Assembly: GCF_014192415.1 (NCBI RefSeq) | Contig: NZ_JACHXY010000001.1 | Span: 930,001 to 994,000, forward strand | Source of the DNA: Microbacterium proteolyticum | Lineage (GTDB): Bacteria; Actinomycetota; Actinomycetes; Actinomycetales; Microbacteriaceae | Direction of reading: 5' to 3' | Length of the DNA: 64,000 nt | Part shown: positions 16,646-24,744 of the stretch, piece after piece | Numbering within the stretch: the first letter of the stretch is position 1 | How the letters are laid out: each line of letters opens with the position of its first letter | Made by a program: the position numbers and the translations under genes | The notes under the pieces: model-generated | Database searches by the model: none | What the model was told of the DNA's origin: nothing | What the model saw: the letters and a program-made list of their open reading frames with translations, nothing else

Positions 16646-17677
16646 TCACTCGGCGCCGACGGATGCCAGCGCGGGGGCGGTCAGTCCGGTCACGCGCCGC
16701 ACGGCGGCGGCGATTCCGTCCTTGTTCGGGTACATCTGCTTCTCCAGCGAGGGGCTGAAGGGGATCTGCATGTCGGGCGCGGTGAGGCGCACGATGGGGG
16801 CCTTGAGGGCGTCGAAGACTTCCTCGCTCACGAGCGCGCTGATCTCGGCCGCCGCCCCGCACGTGCGGTGCGCGGGCTCGGCGATCACCAGGCGTCCGGT
16901 CTTGGCCACGGAGCGGAAGATGGCATCACGGTCGAGCGGCACGAGCGTGCGCGGATCGATCACCTCGACCGAGACGCCCTCGACCTCGAGCTCGGCGGCC
17001 GCGGCCACCGCCTCGGGCACCGAACTCGACACGGCGACGATCGTGACGTCCGTGCCCTCGCGCACGGTACGCGCGACGCCGAACGGCACCCAGAAGGGCT
17101 CGTCCTGGACCTCGCCCTTCGAACCCCACAACAGGCAGGCCTCGAAGGTGAGCACCGGGTCGTCCATGTCGATCGCGGTGCGAAGGAGCCCCTTGGCATC
17201 CGAGGGGCTGGACGGCACCATGATCTTCAGTCCCGGCACGTTCATGAACATCGGGTACGGACGGTCCGAGTGGTGGGCGCCGGTGTTGAGCCCGTAGAAC
17301 ATCGCGGAACGGAACACGACCGGCATCGAGGCCTGACCGCCGAACATGTAGCGGTTCTTGGCCACCTGGTTCACCAGCTGGTCCATCGCCATGTAGAGGA
17401 AGCTCGAGTACGACAGATCCACGAGCGGGCGGAGTCCGGTCATCGCCGCCCCCGCGGCGGCGCCGACGATGCCCTCCTCGGAGATGGGGGTGTTGCGGAT
17501 GCGGTTCCGGCCGTACATCTGCACGAAGTCGCCGGTCTGGGCGCGGGTCTTGCCACCGCCGGTGGTGCCGTAGACGTTGGCCTCGACGTCTTCGCCGATG
17601 ATGATGACGCGCTCGTCGGCGTCCATCGCCTCGCGCTGGGCGGCGCCGATCGCGCCGAGGAAGCTCATGACGCTCAT
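16646..17677 (-). CDS. 2-oxoacid dehydrogenase E1 component, beta subunit
   Basis: 343 residues, full length for AcoB/PdhB/BkdB-type subunits. It shows the N-terminal GEDVEANVYGTTGGG region, TPISEEGIVGAAAGAAMTGLRPLVDL, and a C-terminal transketolase domain with IDPRTLVPLDRDAIFRSV. It shares the active site with E1 alpha to decarboxylate a 2-oxoacid or cleave a diketone using thiamine diphosphate and to acylate the lipoyl carrier. Its start overlaps the E1 alpha stop by four bases. Confidence 0.92.
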   Translation of the reverse strand: MSVMSFLGAIGAAQREAMDADERVIIIGEDVEANVYGTTGGGKTRAQTGDFVQMYGRNRIRNTPISEEGIVGAAAGAAMTGLRPLVDLSYSSFLYMAMDQLVNQVAKNRYMFGGQASMPVVFRSAMFYGLNTGAHHSDRPYPMFMNVPGLKIMVPSSPSDAKGLLRTAIDMDDPVLTFEACLLWGSKGEVQDEPFWVPFGVARTVREGTDVTIVAVSSSVPEAVAAAAELEVEGVSVEVIDPRTLVPLDRDAIFRSVAKTGRLVIAEPAHRTCGAAAEISALVSEEVFDALKAPIVRLTAPDMQIPFSPSLEKQMYPNKDGIAAAVRRVTGLTAPALASVGAE

Positions 17678-18651
17678 GCTGCGTACTCCGAGTCGGTGTA
17701 GAGGTCGTCGAAGGCGACCGAGGGGTCGGGGAAGGGGCTGTTCTCGGCGTAGGCGACGGCGGCGTCGACCTCGTCGACGATCTCCTGCTCGAGGGCGTCC
17801 ATGCGCTCGGCGGTGAGGCCGTGCTCGGCGATCAGGCGCTCGCGGAAGAGCACGAGCGGGTCCTTCTTCAGCCAGGCCTCGCGCTCGTCGACGGGGCGGT
17901 AGTCGGTGCCCAGGCGCAGACCCTCGGAGTGCTCGTTGTAGCGGTAGGTCACCACCTCGATGAGGGTCGGGCCCTCGCCGGCGCGGGCGCGGTCGACGGC
18001 GGCGCTCACCGCGTCGTGCACCGCGAGCACGTCCTGCCCCTCCTCCACGCGCACGCCCGGGATGCCGAAGCCCGCGGCACGCTCGGCGATGACGCCGCTC
18101 GTGACGGTGTGAGCCGGGGTCGACAGCGCGTACTGGTTGTTCTCGCAGAGGAAGATCACGGGCAGGTTCCAGACGCCCGACATGTTCATCGATTCGTACA
18201 GCACGCCCTGGTTGGCCGCGCCGTCGCCGAAGAAGGCGAGCGCCACGCTGTCGCGCCCGAGCACCTGCGACGACAGGGCGGCGCCCATCGCGATGGGGAT
18301 CGAGGAGCCCACGATGCCCGATTCACCGAGGCTGCCCACGGCGAAGTCGGCGAGGTGGAGCGACCCGCCCTTGCCCTTGCACACGCCGCCGGACTTGCCC
18401 TGCAGCTCGGCCATGAGCGGCCCGAGGGGGCTCCCCTTGCCGATCGGGTGACCGTGGCTGCGGTGGTTGCCCGTCATGAAGTCGCCGTCGCGCAGCGCCA
18501 TCGTCGCTCCGACGACCTGCGCTTCCTGCCCGATCGAGGTGTGCACGGTGCCGGGGATGTGGCCGCGCTTGACCATCTTCGATGCCCGCTCGTCGAAGGC
18601 CCGGATGCGCAGCATTCGCCGCTGCATCTCCAGGAGGAATTCCTCGTCCAT
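17674..18651 (-). CDS. 2-oxoacid dehydrogenase E1 component, alpha subunit (AcoA-like)
   Basis: 325 residues. The thiamine-diphosphate motif GDGAANQG starts at residue 142 and closes with ENN at 170-172. HRSHGHPIGKG at 63-73 is the lipoyl-interacting phosphoregion. The overall pattern is closest to acetoin dehydrogenase alpha subunits among those I know, but pyruvate-like or branched substrates cannot be excluded. It is the first gene of the six-gene block and lies 30 bp behind a GAATAG direct-repeat operator. No E3 (dihydrolipoamide dehydrogenase) gene is in the window, so E3 must be borrowed. Confidence 0.92.
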   Translation of the reverse strand: MDEEFLLEMQRRMLRIRAFDERASKMVKRGHIPGTVHTSIGQEAQVVGATMALRDGDFMTGNHRSHGHPIGKGSPLGPLMAELQGKSGGVCKGKGGSLHLADFAVGSLGESGIVGSSIPIAMGAALSSQVLGRDSVALAFFGDGAANQGVLYESMNMSGVWNLPVIFLCENNQYALSTPAHTVTSGVIAERAAGFGIPGVRVEEGQDVLAVHDAVSAAVDRARAGEGPTLIEVVTYRYNEHSEGLRLGTDYRPVDEREAWLKKDPLVLFRERLIAEHGLTAERMDALEQEIVDEVDAAVAYAENSPFPDPSVAFDDLYTDSEYAA

Positions 18652-18674
18652 CGATGACCTCTCTGTCCCGTTGG

Positions 18675-18705
18675 GAATATCTATTCTGTGTACGCGTGAC
18701 TATTC
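18675..18705 (-). promoter_or_regulatory. Candidate operator before E1 alpha block: GAATAG direct repeat
   Basis: On the - strand GAATAG occurs at 18705-18700 and 18686-18681, 19 bp start to start, ending 30 bp before the ATG at 18651. A small palindrome GAATA-TC-TATTC (18675-18686) overlaps the proximal copy. The spacing and sequence match the site before the epoxide hydrolase operon. It overlaps the end of the HAD gene, so this promoter is internal to a longer - strand gene series. Confidence 0.5.
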
Positions 18706-19544
18706 TAAACAGTGCGTGCCGGGGACGCAAGCGTCTGCCGCGGACGAAGATCGCCGATGCCCTCGATCACGAAGCTCGGCCGCAGGTGCGGTTCGCAGCG
18801 CTCGACGTCGGCGCGCGTCGCATCCCCGGTCAGCACGAGCGCGGAGGAGATGCCGGCGTTGACGGCCATGCGCACGTCGGTTTCGAGGCGGTCCCCCACC
18901 ATGACGGCGCTGCGCACATCCGGCCCGAGCATCGACATGACGGCGTCGATCATGATGCGGTCTGGCTTGCCCATGTTCGCGGCGCAGCGCACCCCCGTCG
19001 TCGCCTCGAGAGCGGCGACGATGCCCGCGGCATCCGGCTCGCCGCGGCCGCCCGGGAACGGGCAGTACCGATCCGGGTTGGTCGTGACGAGCATCGCCCG
19101 CCGGTGCTGCCACAGGGCGTCGAACGCGATCTGGAGCTTGCGGTAGTCGAAACCGCGGTCGTAGCTGGCGATGACGATGTCGATCTCCGCCGGATCGTCG
19201 CTGATACGCACCCCCGCTTCCTCCAGCGCGCGCACGAGCGGCGGCTCCGCGATCGGGAAGACCGTCGCCCCGGGATGCTCGGCCCGCAGCCACGCCACGG
19301 TACTGACCACGGTGTTGACGATCTCGCTGCGATCGACCGGGATGCCGAGGCGTTCGAGCTTCGTGACGTACATGTCGGGATCGCGCGTCGGGTTGTTCGA
19401 GAGGAACACCGTGCGCGCGCCGCGCGCCCGCAGATCGGCGAGCATCTCGCGCGCGCCGGGCAGCAGCTCGTCGCCGAGATACACGGTGCCGTCGAGATCG
19501 AAGAGGTAGGCGTCGAACCACGTGTCGGGGGATGCGTCAGACAT
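18705..19544 (-). CDS. HAD-superfamily phosphatase, NagD-like
   Basis: 279 residues. The nucleophile motif FDLDGT has Asp16 and Asp18; the SNN segment (motif II) and a late VMVGDRLETDVRMAVNAG (motif IV) complete a NagD/PGP-type HAD hydrolase with a C2 cap. It would dephosphorylate a small sugar phosphate or phosphoglycolate-like compound. Its start overlaps the FGGY kinase stop by 8 bp, so kinase and phosphatase are translated together. A phosphatase beside a kinase may clear a dead-end phosphate or work at another pathway step. Confidence 0.88.
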   Translation of the reverse strand: MSDASPDTWFDAYLFDLDGTVYLGDELLPGAREMLADLRARGARTVFLSNNPTRDPDMYVTKLERLGIPVDRSEIVNTVVSTVAWLRAEHPGATVFPIAEPPLVRALEEAGVRISDDPAEIDIVIASYDRGFDYRKLQIAFDALWQHRRAMLVTTNPDRYCPFPGGRGEPDAAGIVAALEATTGVRCAANMGKPDRIMIDAVMSMLGPDVRSAVMVGDRLETDVRMAVNAGISSALVLTGDATRADVERCEPHLRPSFVIEGIGDLRPRQTLASPARTV

Positions 19545-21036
19545 GTGCCACCTCCGCGATGGTGGGGTAGACGGGGCGCAGCGCCGGGTAGATCTCCCGG
19601 TAGGCGCCGAAGAGCTCGTCGTAGCGCGCCGCGCGTGCCGGGTCGGGCTCGTAACGCCGACCGCGCCGGGTCATGGCGGCGACCGCTTCCGGGATGCCGG
19701 GATGAAGCCCCGCCCCCACGGCGGCGAGAATGCCGACACCCAGCGCCGTCGCCTCGTCGTGGCCCGCGAGGACGACGGGTCGCCGCAGCACGTCGGCGAA
19801 GATGTGACACCACAGGTCGCTCCGCGCCCCGCCGCCCATCGCCACGAAGTCGGCGACCGGGGCGGGGAAGTTCGCCTCGGCCTGGTCGAGGCACCAGCGC
19901 AGCTCGAACGCGATCCCCTCCAGCACCGCCCGGTAGATGTGCGCGCGGGTGTGCACGCCCCCGAAGCCGACCATGGCCCCGCGTGCCCGGTGGTCCCAGA
20001 AGGGCGTGAGCTGACCGTTCCAGTAGGGCACGACGAACAGGCCCTCGGCGCCCTCCGGCACGGTCGACGCCTGGCGCTCCCACCAGTCCTCGCGCACGAC
20101 GCCCGCGGGCTCTCCCGCGGCGATCTCCTGCAGGAACCACGTCACCATGAAGGTCCCCGCCCCCACGAACAGCTCGTTGCTGACCGTCCCGGGGATCGCG
20201 CCCGACATCGCGCGGTACGACGGGTGCGGACGGAAGCTCGATCCGAAACAGCCCGAGACGAGCCCCGTCCCGAGGTTGAGGTACGCATCGCCTTCCGCGC
20301 ACACCCCGGCCCCCAGTCCGGCCGACTGCCCGTCGCCGGCGCCGGCGACCACGAGCACGTCGGCGGGCAGCGTCAGCTCACCCGCGGCGGCGGGGCTCAG
20401 AGTGGCGATGGGTGTTCCGGGCTCCACCAGTCGTGGCAGCACCGAGCGGTCGAGTCCGATGCCCGCGAGGATCTCGTCGGAGTAGTCGGATGCCGACAGA
20501 TCCAGGATGCCAAGGGGGTCGGCGCTGGCGATCGAGGTCACCCACTCCCCCGTCATACGGTGCACGAGGTAGGCGTGCACATCGACGATGTGGGCGGTGA
20601 GCGCCAGCGACTCGGGCTCGTGCTCGGCGAGCCAGTGGAGCTTGTACAGCGCCGGCGTCGGGTTGGGGGGTTTGCCGGTGAGCTCATGGATGCGCGACGT
20701 GCCGACGCGGTCGACCTGATCGCCGGCGCGCGCGTCGAGCCAGAGCATCGCCGGGCGCACGGGGACGTCGTGCGCGTCGAGCAGGGCGAAGCTCTCGCGC
20801 TGGTGCGTGATCGACAGCGCCTTCACGCTCGCCGGGTCGACGGTGCGCATGCAGTCCCGCACGGCGTGCACGACAGCGGCCCACCAGTGCTCCGGGTCCT
20901 GCTCACCCCACCCGGGTTGCGGGATCGACAGGACGACGTCGCTGCGGCCCTGCGCGACGGCGCGGCCGTGCAGGTCCCAGGCGATGCACTTCGCGCCCGT
21001 GGTCGAGCAGTCGATGCCGAGCACCAGGCCGCTCAC
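19537..21036 (-). CDS. FGGY-family carbohydrate kinase
   Basis: 499 residues, normal for xylulose/glycerol/erythritol-type kinases. The N-terminal phosphate motif is LVLGIDCSTTGAKC and the C-terminal ATP-binding lobe contains AMGGGARSDLW. GTG 21036 is chosen because its GTGA overlaps the stop of the preceding dehydrogenase gene. It phosphorylates a sugar, polyol or ketose after import; specificity cannot be assigned. It sits between an AraM-like dehydrogenase and a HAD phosphatase, giving a redox-phosphorylation module. Confidence 0.9.
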   Translation of the reverse strand: MSGLVLGIDCSTTGAKCIAWDLHGRAVAQGRSDVVLSIPQPGWGEQDPEHWWAAVVHAVRDCMRTVDPASVKALSITHQRESFALLDAHDVPVRPAMLWLDARAGDQVDRVGTSRIHELTGKPPNPTPALYKLHWLAEHEPESLALTAHIVDVHAYLVHRMTGEWVTSIASADPLGILDLSASDYSDEILAGIGLDRSVLPRLVEPGTPIATLSPAAAGELTLPADVLVVAGAGDGQSAGLGAGVCAEGDAYLNLGTGLVSGCFGSSFRPHPSYRAMSGAIPGTVSNELFVGAGTFMVTWFLQEIAAGEPAGVVREDWWERQASTVPEGAEGLFVVPYWNGQLTPFWDHRARGAMVGFGGVHTRAHIYRAVLEGIAFELRWCLDQAEANFPAPVADFVAMGGGARSDLWCHIFADVLRRPVVLAGHDEATALGVGILAAVGAGLHPGIPEAVAAMTRRGRRYEPDPARAARYDELFGAYREIYPALRPVYPTIAEVAHV

Positions 21037-22481
21037 GCGGTCACCCCCGCCGCCTCGCGCGCCGCGCGCACCGCCGCGGCGGCGCGGTCCAGGACGGCGT
21101 CGACGTCGGCATCCGTCCACCATCCGGCGGCGTGGAGCAGGTCGATCACGGTGACGCGGTTGCGCATGAACAGGCAGTTCGCCACGGCCCACCGCCAGAT
21201 GTCGGCCGTGATCCAGGCGCCGAGGTCGTCACGGGTGAGAGGCGCCCCGGCGACGGCGAGCGCCCGAGCGATCTTCTCGCTGTCGGGTCGCATCGCCCCC
21301 AGACCCGCCTCCAGGGTGTCGGGGTCGGCGAGCAGGGCGAGCGGGTCGTCGACGGCGGCCCAGGCATCGCGCTTGGCGGAGTAGTCGCGCCAGCATTCAC
21401 CACCCAGCGCGCCCGACGGGTCGCACACCGCGAAGGCGTCACGCACGCGCCGCTCGTCGTCTTCGCTCGACGGTTCGATCGCGCGCCCGCTGCGGGCCAG
21501 CTCGAACAGGTGGTCCCACGCGGACGCGGCGATGACGGATGCCACGCCCACCTGCGCGCCGTGCAGACCCACCTCGTGGCCGCGGGCGACGGCGTACATG
21601 TCGAGCATGTGGCTCACGAGGTGCTCGACGCCCGAGAGGCAGGCCGTCGAGCCCGAGATGCCGGTGCCGATGCCGCGGATCGCGAGCACGCGGGTGAGCT
21701 GCTCGACGGGGCGGGCGTCACCGCGGCCCAGGCCGACGCCCCACTCCGACGGGTCGCCGGCGAATTCGAGCAGAAGGTCGCGGGGCGTGGTGTGGAAGGT
21801 GGCGTCGGTGCCGATCTGCGACGCGAGCCACCAGTCGGCGGGGGCCGTGAACAGCGACTGCAGTTCACCGAAACCCGACGCGTTCAGTTCGACCGGCGCG
21901 GTGGCGATCACGGTCGTGTCGGCGAGCACGACATCGGGCCACCGGGAGTCGATCGTGCGCTTGGCTCCGGCGCGCAGGACGACCGAGACGTTGTCGGTGA
22001 ACCCGTCGACGGATGCCGCGGTCTGCACGATCACGAGGGGGACCCCGCCCGCACGCGCGGAGGCGACCTTCGCGATGTCGGAGATCGTGCCCGAACCCAC
22101 CGACACCACGGCGTCGACGCCGTCGGTCGCCGCGGTTGCGGCATCCAGGGCCTCGTCGTCGACGTGCAGGTGGCCGGGCTCGCCGAGGGCGGTCTCGACG
22201 ACGTCGAACTCGCGCTCCAGAAGCGCACGCACGTCGGCCTTGAGGTCTTCGGCGCCGGAGCGGATGACGGTGCGGTCCACGAGGAGCGCCACGGTCGCGC
22301 GGTCGCCCCGTGGCGCCAGCAGCTCGCGCACGCGAGCGGGGGCCTGCGACGCGGCTCCCGGCTCGATGACGAGGGTGCGCAGCCCGAGCGCGACCAGGGC
22401 GCCGGGCCGCTCGGCATCCGCGATCGCCGCACGCACGGCGTCGAGATCGGTGGGGTCTGAGATGGCGGAGAACGCGCCCAT
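21033..22481 (-). CDS. AraM / sn-glycerol-1-phosphate dehydrogenase-like NAD(P)-dependent dehydrogenase
   Basis: 482 residues, longer than the about 350-400 usual for G1PDH. Nucleotide-binding SVGSGTISDIAK and the family hallmark QTAASVDGFTDNVSV are clear, and metal-ligand histidines fall in GVEHLVSHMLD and GHEVGLHGAQVG. Family members interconvert dihydroxyacetone phosphate and glycerol-1-phosphate or oxidise related sugar alcohol phosphates. ATG 22481 is preceded by GGCAGGACA; upstream in-frame ATGs at 22520-22530 lie inside the operator, so they are rejected. It is first in the block with the FGGY kinase and HAD phosphatase. The extra C-terminal length is unexplained. Confidence 0.87.
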   Translation of the reverse strand: MGAFSAISDPTDLDAVRAAIADAERPGALVALGLRTLVIEPGAASQAPARVRELLAPRGDRATVALLVDRTVIRSGAEDLKADVRALLEREFDVVETALGEPGHLHVDDEALDAATAATDGVDAVVSVGSGTISDIAKVASARAGGVPLVIVQTAASVDGFTDNVSVVLRAGAKRTIDSRWPDVVLADTTVIATAPVELNASGFGELQSLFTAPADWWLASQIGTDATFHTTPRDLLLEFAGDPSEWGVGLGRGDARPVEQLTRVLAIRGIGTGISGSTACLSGVEHLVSHMLDMYAVARGHEVGLHGAQVGVASVIAASAWDHLFELARSGRAIEPSSEDDERRVRDAFAVCDPSGALGGECWRDYSAKRDAWAAVDDPLALLADPDTLEAGLGAMRPDSEKIARALAVAGAPLTRDDLGAWITADIWRWAVANCLFMRNRVTVIDLLHAAGWWTDADVDAVLDRAAAAVRAAREAAGVTA

Positions 22482-22793
22482 GTGTCCTGCCTTCGACTCT
22501 GAATCGGACGTTTGCATATTCATTCGGTAGTTGAATACTGCAATGCCGAGGAGTCTAAGAGCGGCCGACGGACGCGTCAAGGCACGGCGGCAGAACGTGC
22601 CGGACCGGGCATCGGCGCCGTGTCATCCCGGCGACGGCTCCGCGCGCGGGCTGCGAGCGGGCGCGCCGTGGAACCGGGCCCCGGGCGCACCAGACGTCCC
22701 GCGGGCGGATCTCCTACGAGGGTCCGCTGCCGCCGGCCACCTCCGTCGGGGCGGCCTCGCGCCGGATCCCTCCGGCGCCTCAGCCCCGGTGGG
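22482..22793. other. Intergenic region between catabolic block and tilS
   Basis: 312 bp without a believable gene. It holds the inverted-repeat operator near 22512-22543 and then GC-rich sequence up to the tilS stop. In many actinobacteria hpt and ftsH follow tilS on the same strand; here they do not, so this is a probable rearrangement or insertion boundary. Confidence 0.5.
22512..22543 (-). promoter_or_regulatory. Candidate operator: long inverted repeat before AraM-FGGY-HAD operon
   Basis: Arms TTGCATATTCA (22512-22522) and TGAATACTGCAA (22532-22543) are reverse complements apart from one inserted base, with a 9-nt spacer. It lies 31-62 bp upstream of the ATG at 22481 in an AT-rich patch. 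This is the form expected of a dimeric or tetrameric repressor site; the SorC regulator at 3633 or an unseen regulator could bind it. The TATTCA/TGAATA core resembles, but is not the same as, the GAATAG sites at 13814 and 18681. Confidence 0.6.
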
Positions 22794-23792
22794 TCAGTCG
22801 CCCGCGCGCGCGACGACCTCCACCCGAGCGCCCACGCGACGGGCCACGCACGACGGCAGGTCGATAGGCCCCTGCCCGCGCCAGTCGACGGCGAGCCGCG
22901 CGACCTCGAGCGTCTGAGATCGGGTCAGGGCGACGCCGAACTCGCTCTCGACCACGTAGCGCACGATGCGGTTGCGCAGCGCCGCCGGGTTGGCCGCGAG
23001 GGCGGCGACCGATATCGAGATGCCGGCCTCGGCGTGCTCGACGATGTCTTCGATGGTCTCGTCGATCATGTCCTGGAACGCCTCGGCGTCCTCGCGCAGT
23101 TGCTCCGCCGTGCGTGCGAGCGCCTCGGCGACGCCCGGGCCGAGCTCGCTCTCGAGCACCGGCATCACCCGCTCGCGCACGCGCACGCGGGCGTAGGCGG
23201 GGTCGACGTTGTGCGGATCGGACCACGGATCGAGCCCCTCCGCACGGCACGCCGCCACGGTCGTCCGTCGGCGGATGCCGAGCAGCGGGCGCACCCACCG
23301 CGGCCCCGTAGCATCCCGTCGCTCCGCGGGCATGCCGGCCAGGCTCAGCCCGCCGGATCCGCGGGCGAGGCCCAGCAGCACCGTTTCGGCCTGGTCGTCG
23401 AGCGTGTGTCCGAGCAGGACCGTGTCGGCGCCGACGTCGGCCGCTCCGCGGGCGAGTCCGTCGTAGCGAGCCGTGCGTGCCGCCGCCTCGGGGCCGTCGA
23501 CCGCGCCGACCTCGACCCGTACGACCCGGGCGGCGAGCCCGAACGACACCGCCTTCGCCGCGGCGTCCGCGGCGATGGCATCCGATCCCTCCTGCAGTCC
23601 GTGGTCGATGACGACGGCCTCGGCGTGGATGCCGCGCCTCGTGGCCTCGAAGGCGGTCGCCGCCGCGAGAGCGAGTGAATCAGCGCCGCCCGAGAGGGCG
23701 ACGACGACGGATCCGTCGGTGGTGTCGAGCGTGGCCCGCACGGCGCGGCGTACCTCGGCGACGGACGGGTCGAGTCCGGGGCGGTGATCCAT
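22794..23792 (-). CDS. tilS: tRNA(Ile)-lysidine synthase
   Basis: 332 residues, the shorter actinobacterial form. The ATP-pyrophosphatase P-loop SGGADS lies at 34-39, and DHGLQEGSD and LLGHTLDDQAETVLLGL are the other N-type ATPase signatures. It converts cytidine 34 of tRNA-Ile(CAU) to lysidine, an essential decoding step. ATG 23792 gives the family N-terminus; the longer open frame upstream is low-complexity. It is transcribed divergently from ppa, with a palindromic repeat element between them. Confidence 0.93.
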   Translation of the reverse strand: MDHRPGLDPSVAEVRRAVRATLDTTDGSVVVALSGGADSLALAAATAFEATRRGIHAEAVVIDHGLQEGSDAIAADAAAKAVSFGLAARVVRVEVGAVDGPEAAARTARYDGLARGAADVGADTVLLGHTLDDQAETVLLGLARGSGGLSLAGMPAERRDATGPRWVRPLLGIRRRTTVAACRAEGLDPWSDPHNVDPAYARVRVRERVMPVLESELGPGVAEALARTAEQLREDAEAFQDMIDETIEDIVEHAEAGISISVAALAANPAALRNRIVRYVVESEFGVALTRSQTLEVARLAVDWRGQGPIDLPSCVARRVGARVEVVARAGD

Positions 23793-24152
23793 GCCTCCAC
23801 GGTATTCGCCCCGCCACCACCGCGCCGCCCCGGCCTCCGCTGCCCGGACCCGCCCGAGTGCCTTCGGACGGTCTCGGCGTCCCCTCCCGCCCGGGCCCGG
23901 CCCGTATGGCCTCGGCGTCCCCGCCGGCCCCGCCGCGCTCGGCCCGGCCCCACCCGGCGCCGCCCAGCCCGGCCCCGCCCGGCCCGGACACAACGCAGGA
24001 GATCCGCACACCCGCCCCACTGCCGCACCCGCGGGCACGGTGACATCCACCGGATCTCCTGCGTTGTGTCACGACGCTTGGCACGTGCGTGGGCGCGGCG
24101 GGCTCCCGGATAGGCTGGGCGCGGAAATCCACAGACTTGAAGGAGCACGAGT
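23793..24152. other. Divergent intergenic region tilS-ppa
   Basis: 360 bp with no gene. The part next to tilS is C/G-rich low-complexity sequence (CCCGGCCC-type runs, about 23830-23985). Then comes the palindromic repeat element at 23987-24070, and from 24071 the ppa leader with a possible -10 hexamer TAGGCT at 24111-24116. Confidence 0.6.
23987..24070. repeat. Dispersed palindromic element, copy 1 (CACAACGCAGGA arms)
   Basis: A perfect 20-bp inverted repeat: 23987-24006 GACACAACGCAGGAGATCCG and 24051-24070, its exact reverse complement, enclose a 44-nt centre. A second element with the same arm core (CACAACGCAGGA) occurs at 32666-32762. Both are intergenic. There is no coding capacity; it resembles a REP/MITE-like family. 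Confidence 0.85.
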
Positions 24153-24686
24153 ATGGGCGCATACGACGCCGTCATCGAGATCCCCCGCGGCAGCCGCGTG
24201 AAGTACGAGGTCGACCACGGCACCGGCCGTGTCTACCTCGACCGCATCCTGTACACCGTGTTCGGATATCCCGCCAACTACGGATTCTTCGAGAACACCC
24301 TCGGCGAAGACGGCGACCCGCTCGACGTGCTCGTGCTGCTCGACCGCGAGCTGCACCCCGGCATCCTCGCCAAGGTGCGCCCCGTCGGCGTGCTGAAGAT
24401 GAGCGACGAGGCCGGCGGCGACGACAAGGTCGTTGCCGTGCTGGCGAAGGACCCGCGCTGGGACCACATCCAGGACGTCGCCGACATCGACGAGTGGACC
24501 AAGAAGGAGATCACGCACTTCTTCGAGCACTACAAGGATCTCGAGCCCAACAAGTGGGTCAAGGTCGACGACTGGGCGGATGCCACCGAGGCCGAGCGTC
24601 TCGTGAGCGAGGCCTTCACGCGCTTCGACGAGCACGACGCCCAGACGAAGACGCAGGGTTCCGGCGAGGCGCCCAACACGCTCTGA
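24153..24686 (+). CDS. ppa: Inorganic pyrophosphatase
   Basis: 177 residues, family I soluble pyrophosphatase. The metal-binding signature DGDPLD spans residues 53-58 and YPANYGFFENT precedes it. It hydrolyses pyrophosphate in the cytoplasm and drives biosynthetic reactions forward. ATG 24153 has AAGGAG eight bases upstream. It is a single-gene unit ending at a strong bidirectional terminator. Confidence 0.96.
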   Translation: MGAYDAVIEIPRGSRVKYEVDHGTGRVYLDRILYTVFGYPANYGFFENTLGEDGDPLDVLVLLDRELHPGILAKVRPVGVLKMSDEAGGDDKVVAVLAKDPRWDHIQDVADIDEWTKKEITHFFEHYKDLEPNKWVKVDDWADATEAERLVSEAFTRFDEHDAQTKTQGSGEAPNTL

Positions 24687-24696
24687 CGCGGCCCGT

Positions 24697-24736
24697 ACGA
24701 GAGAACCCCCGGTCGATCGACCGGGGGTTCTCTCGT
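24697..24736. terminator. Bidirectional terminator between ppa and M23 peptidase gene
   Basis: A perfect palindrome with at least 20 bp of stem (core AGAACCCCCGGTCGA and its complement) lies between the ends of two convergent genes. Its strength and position make it a shared terminator. Confidence 0.9.
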
Positions 24737-24744
24737 GTACCGAC

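Noticed and set aside
14781..18651. Calling the E1/E2 block acetoin dehydrogenase (acoABC)
   Set aside because: E1 alpha is AcoA-like, but there is no AcoX, no E3, the E2 is split, and an aldolase is embedded, so the specific name is not supported.
24078..24116. TTGGCA and TAGGCT as a ppa promoter pair
   Set aside because: The spacing is 27 bp, too long for a sigma-70-type promoter; only the -10 hexamer is plausible.
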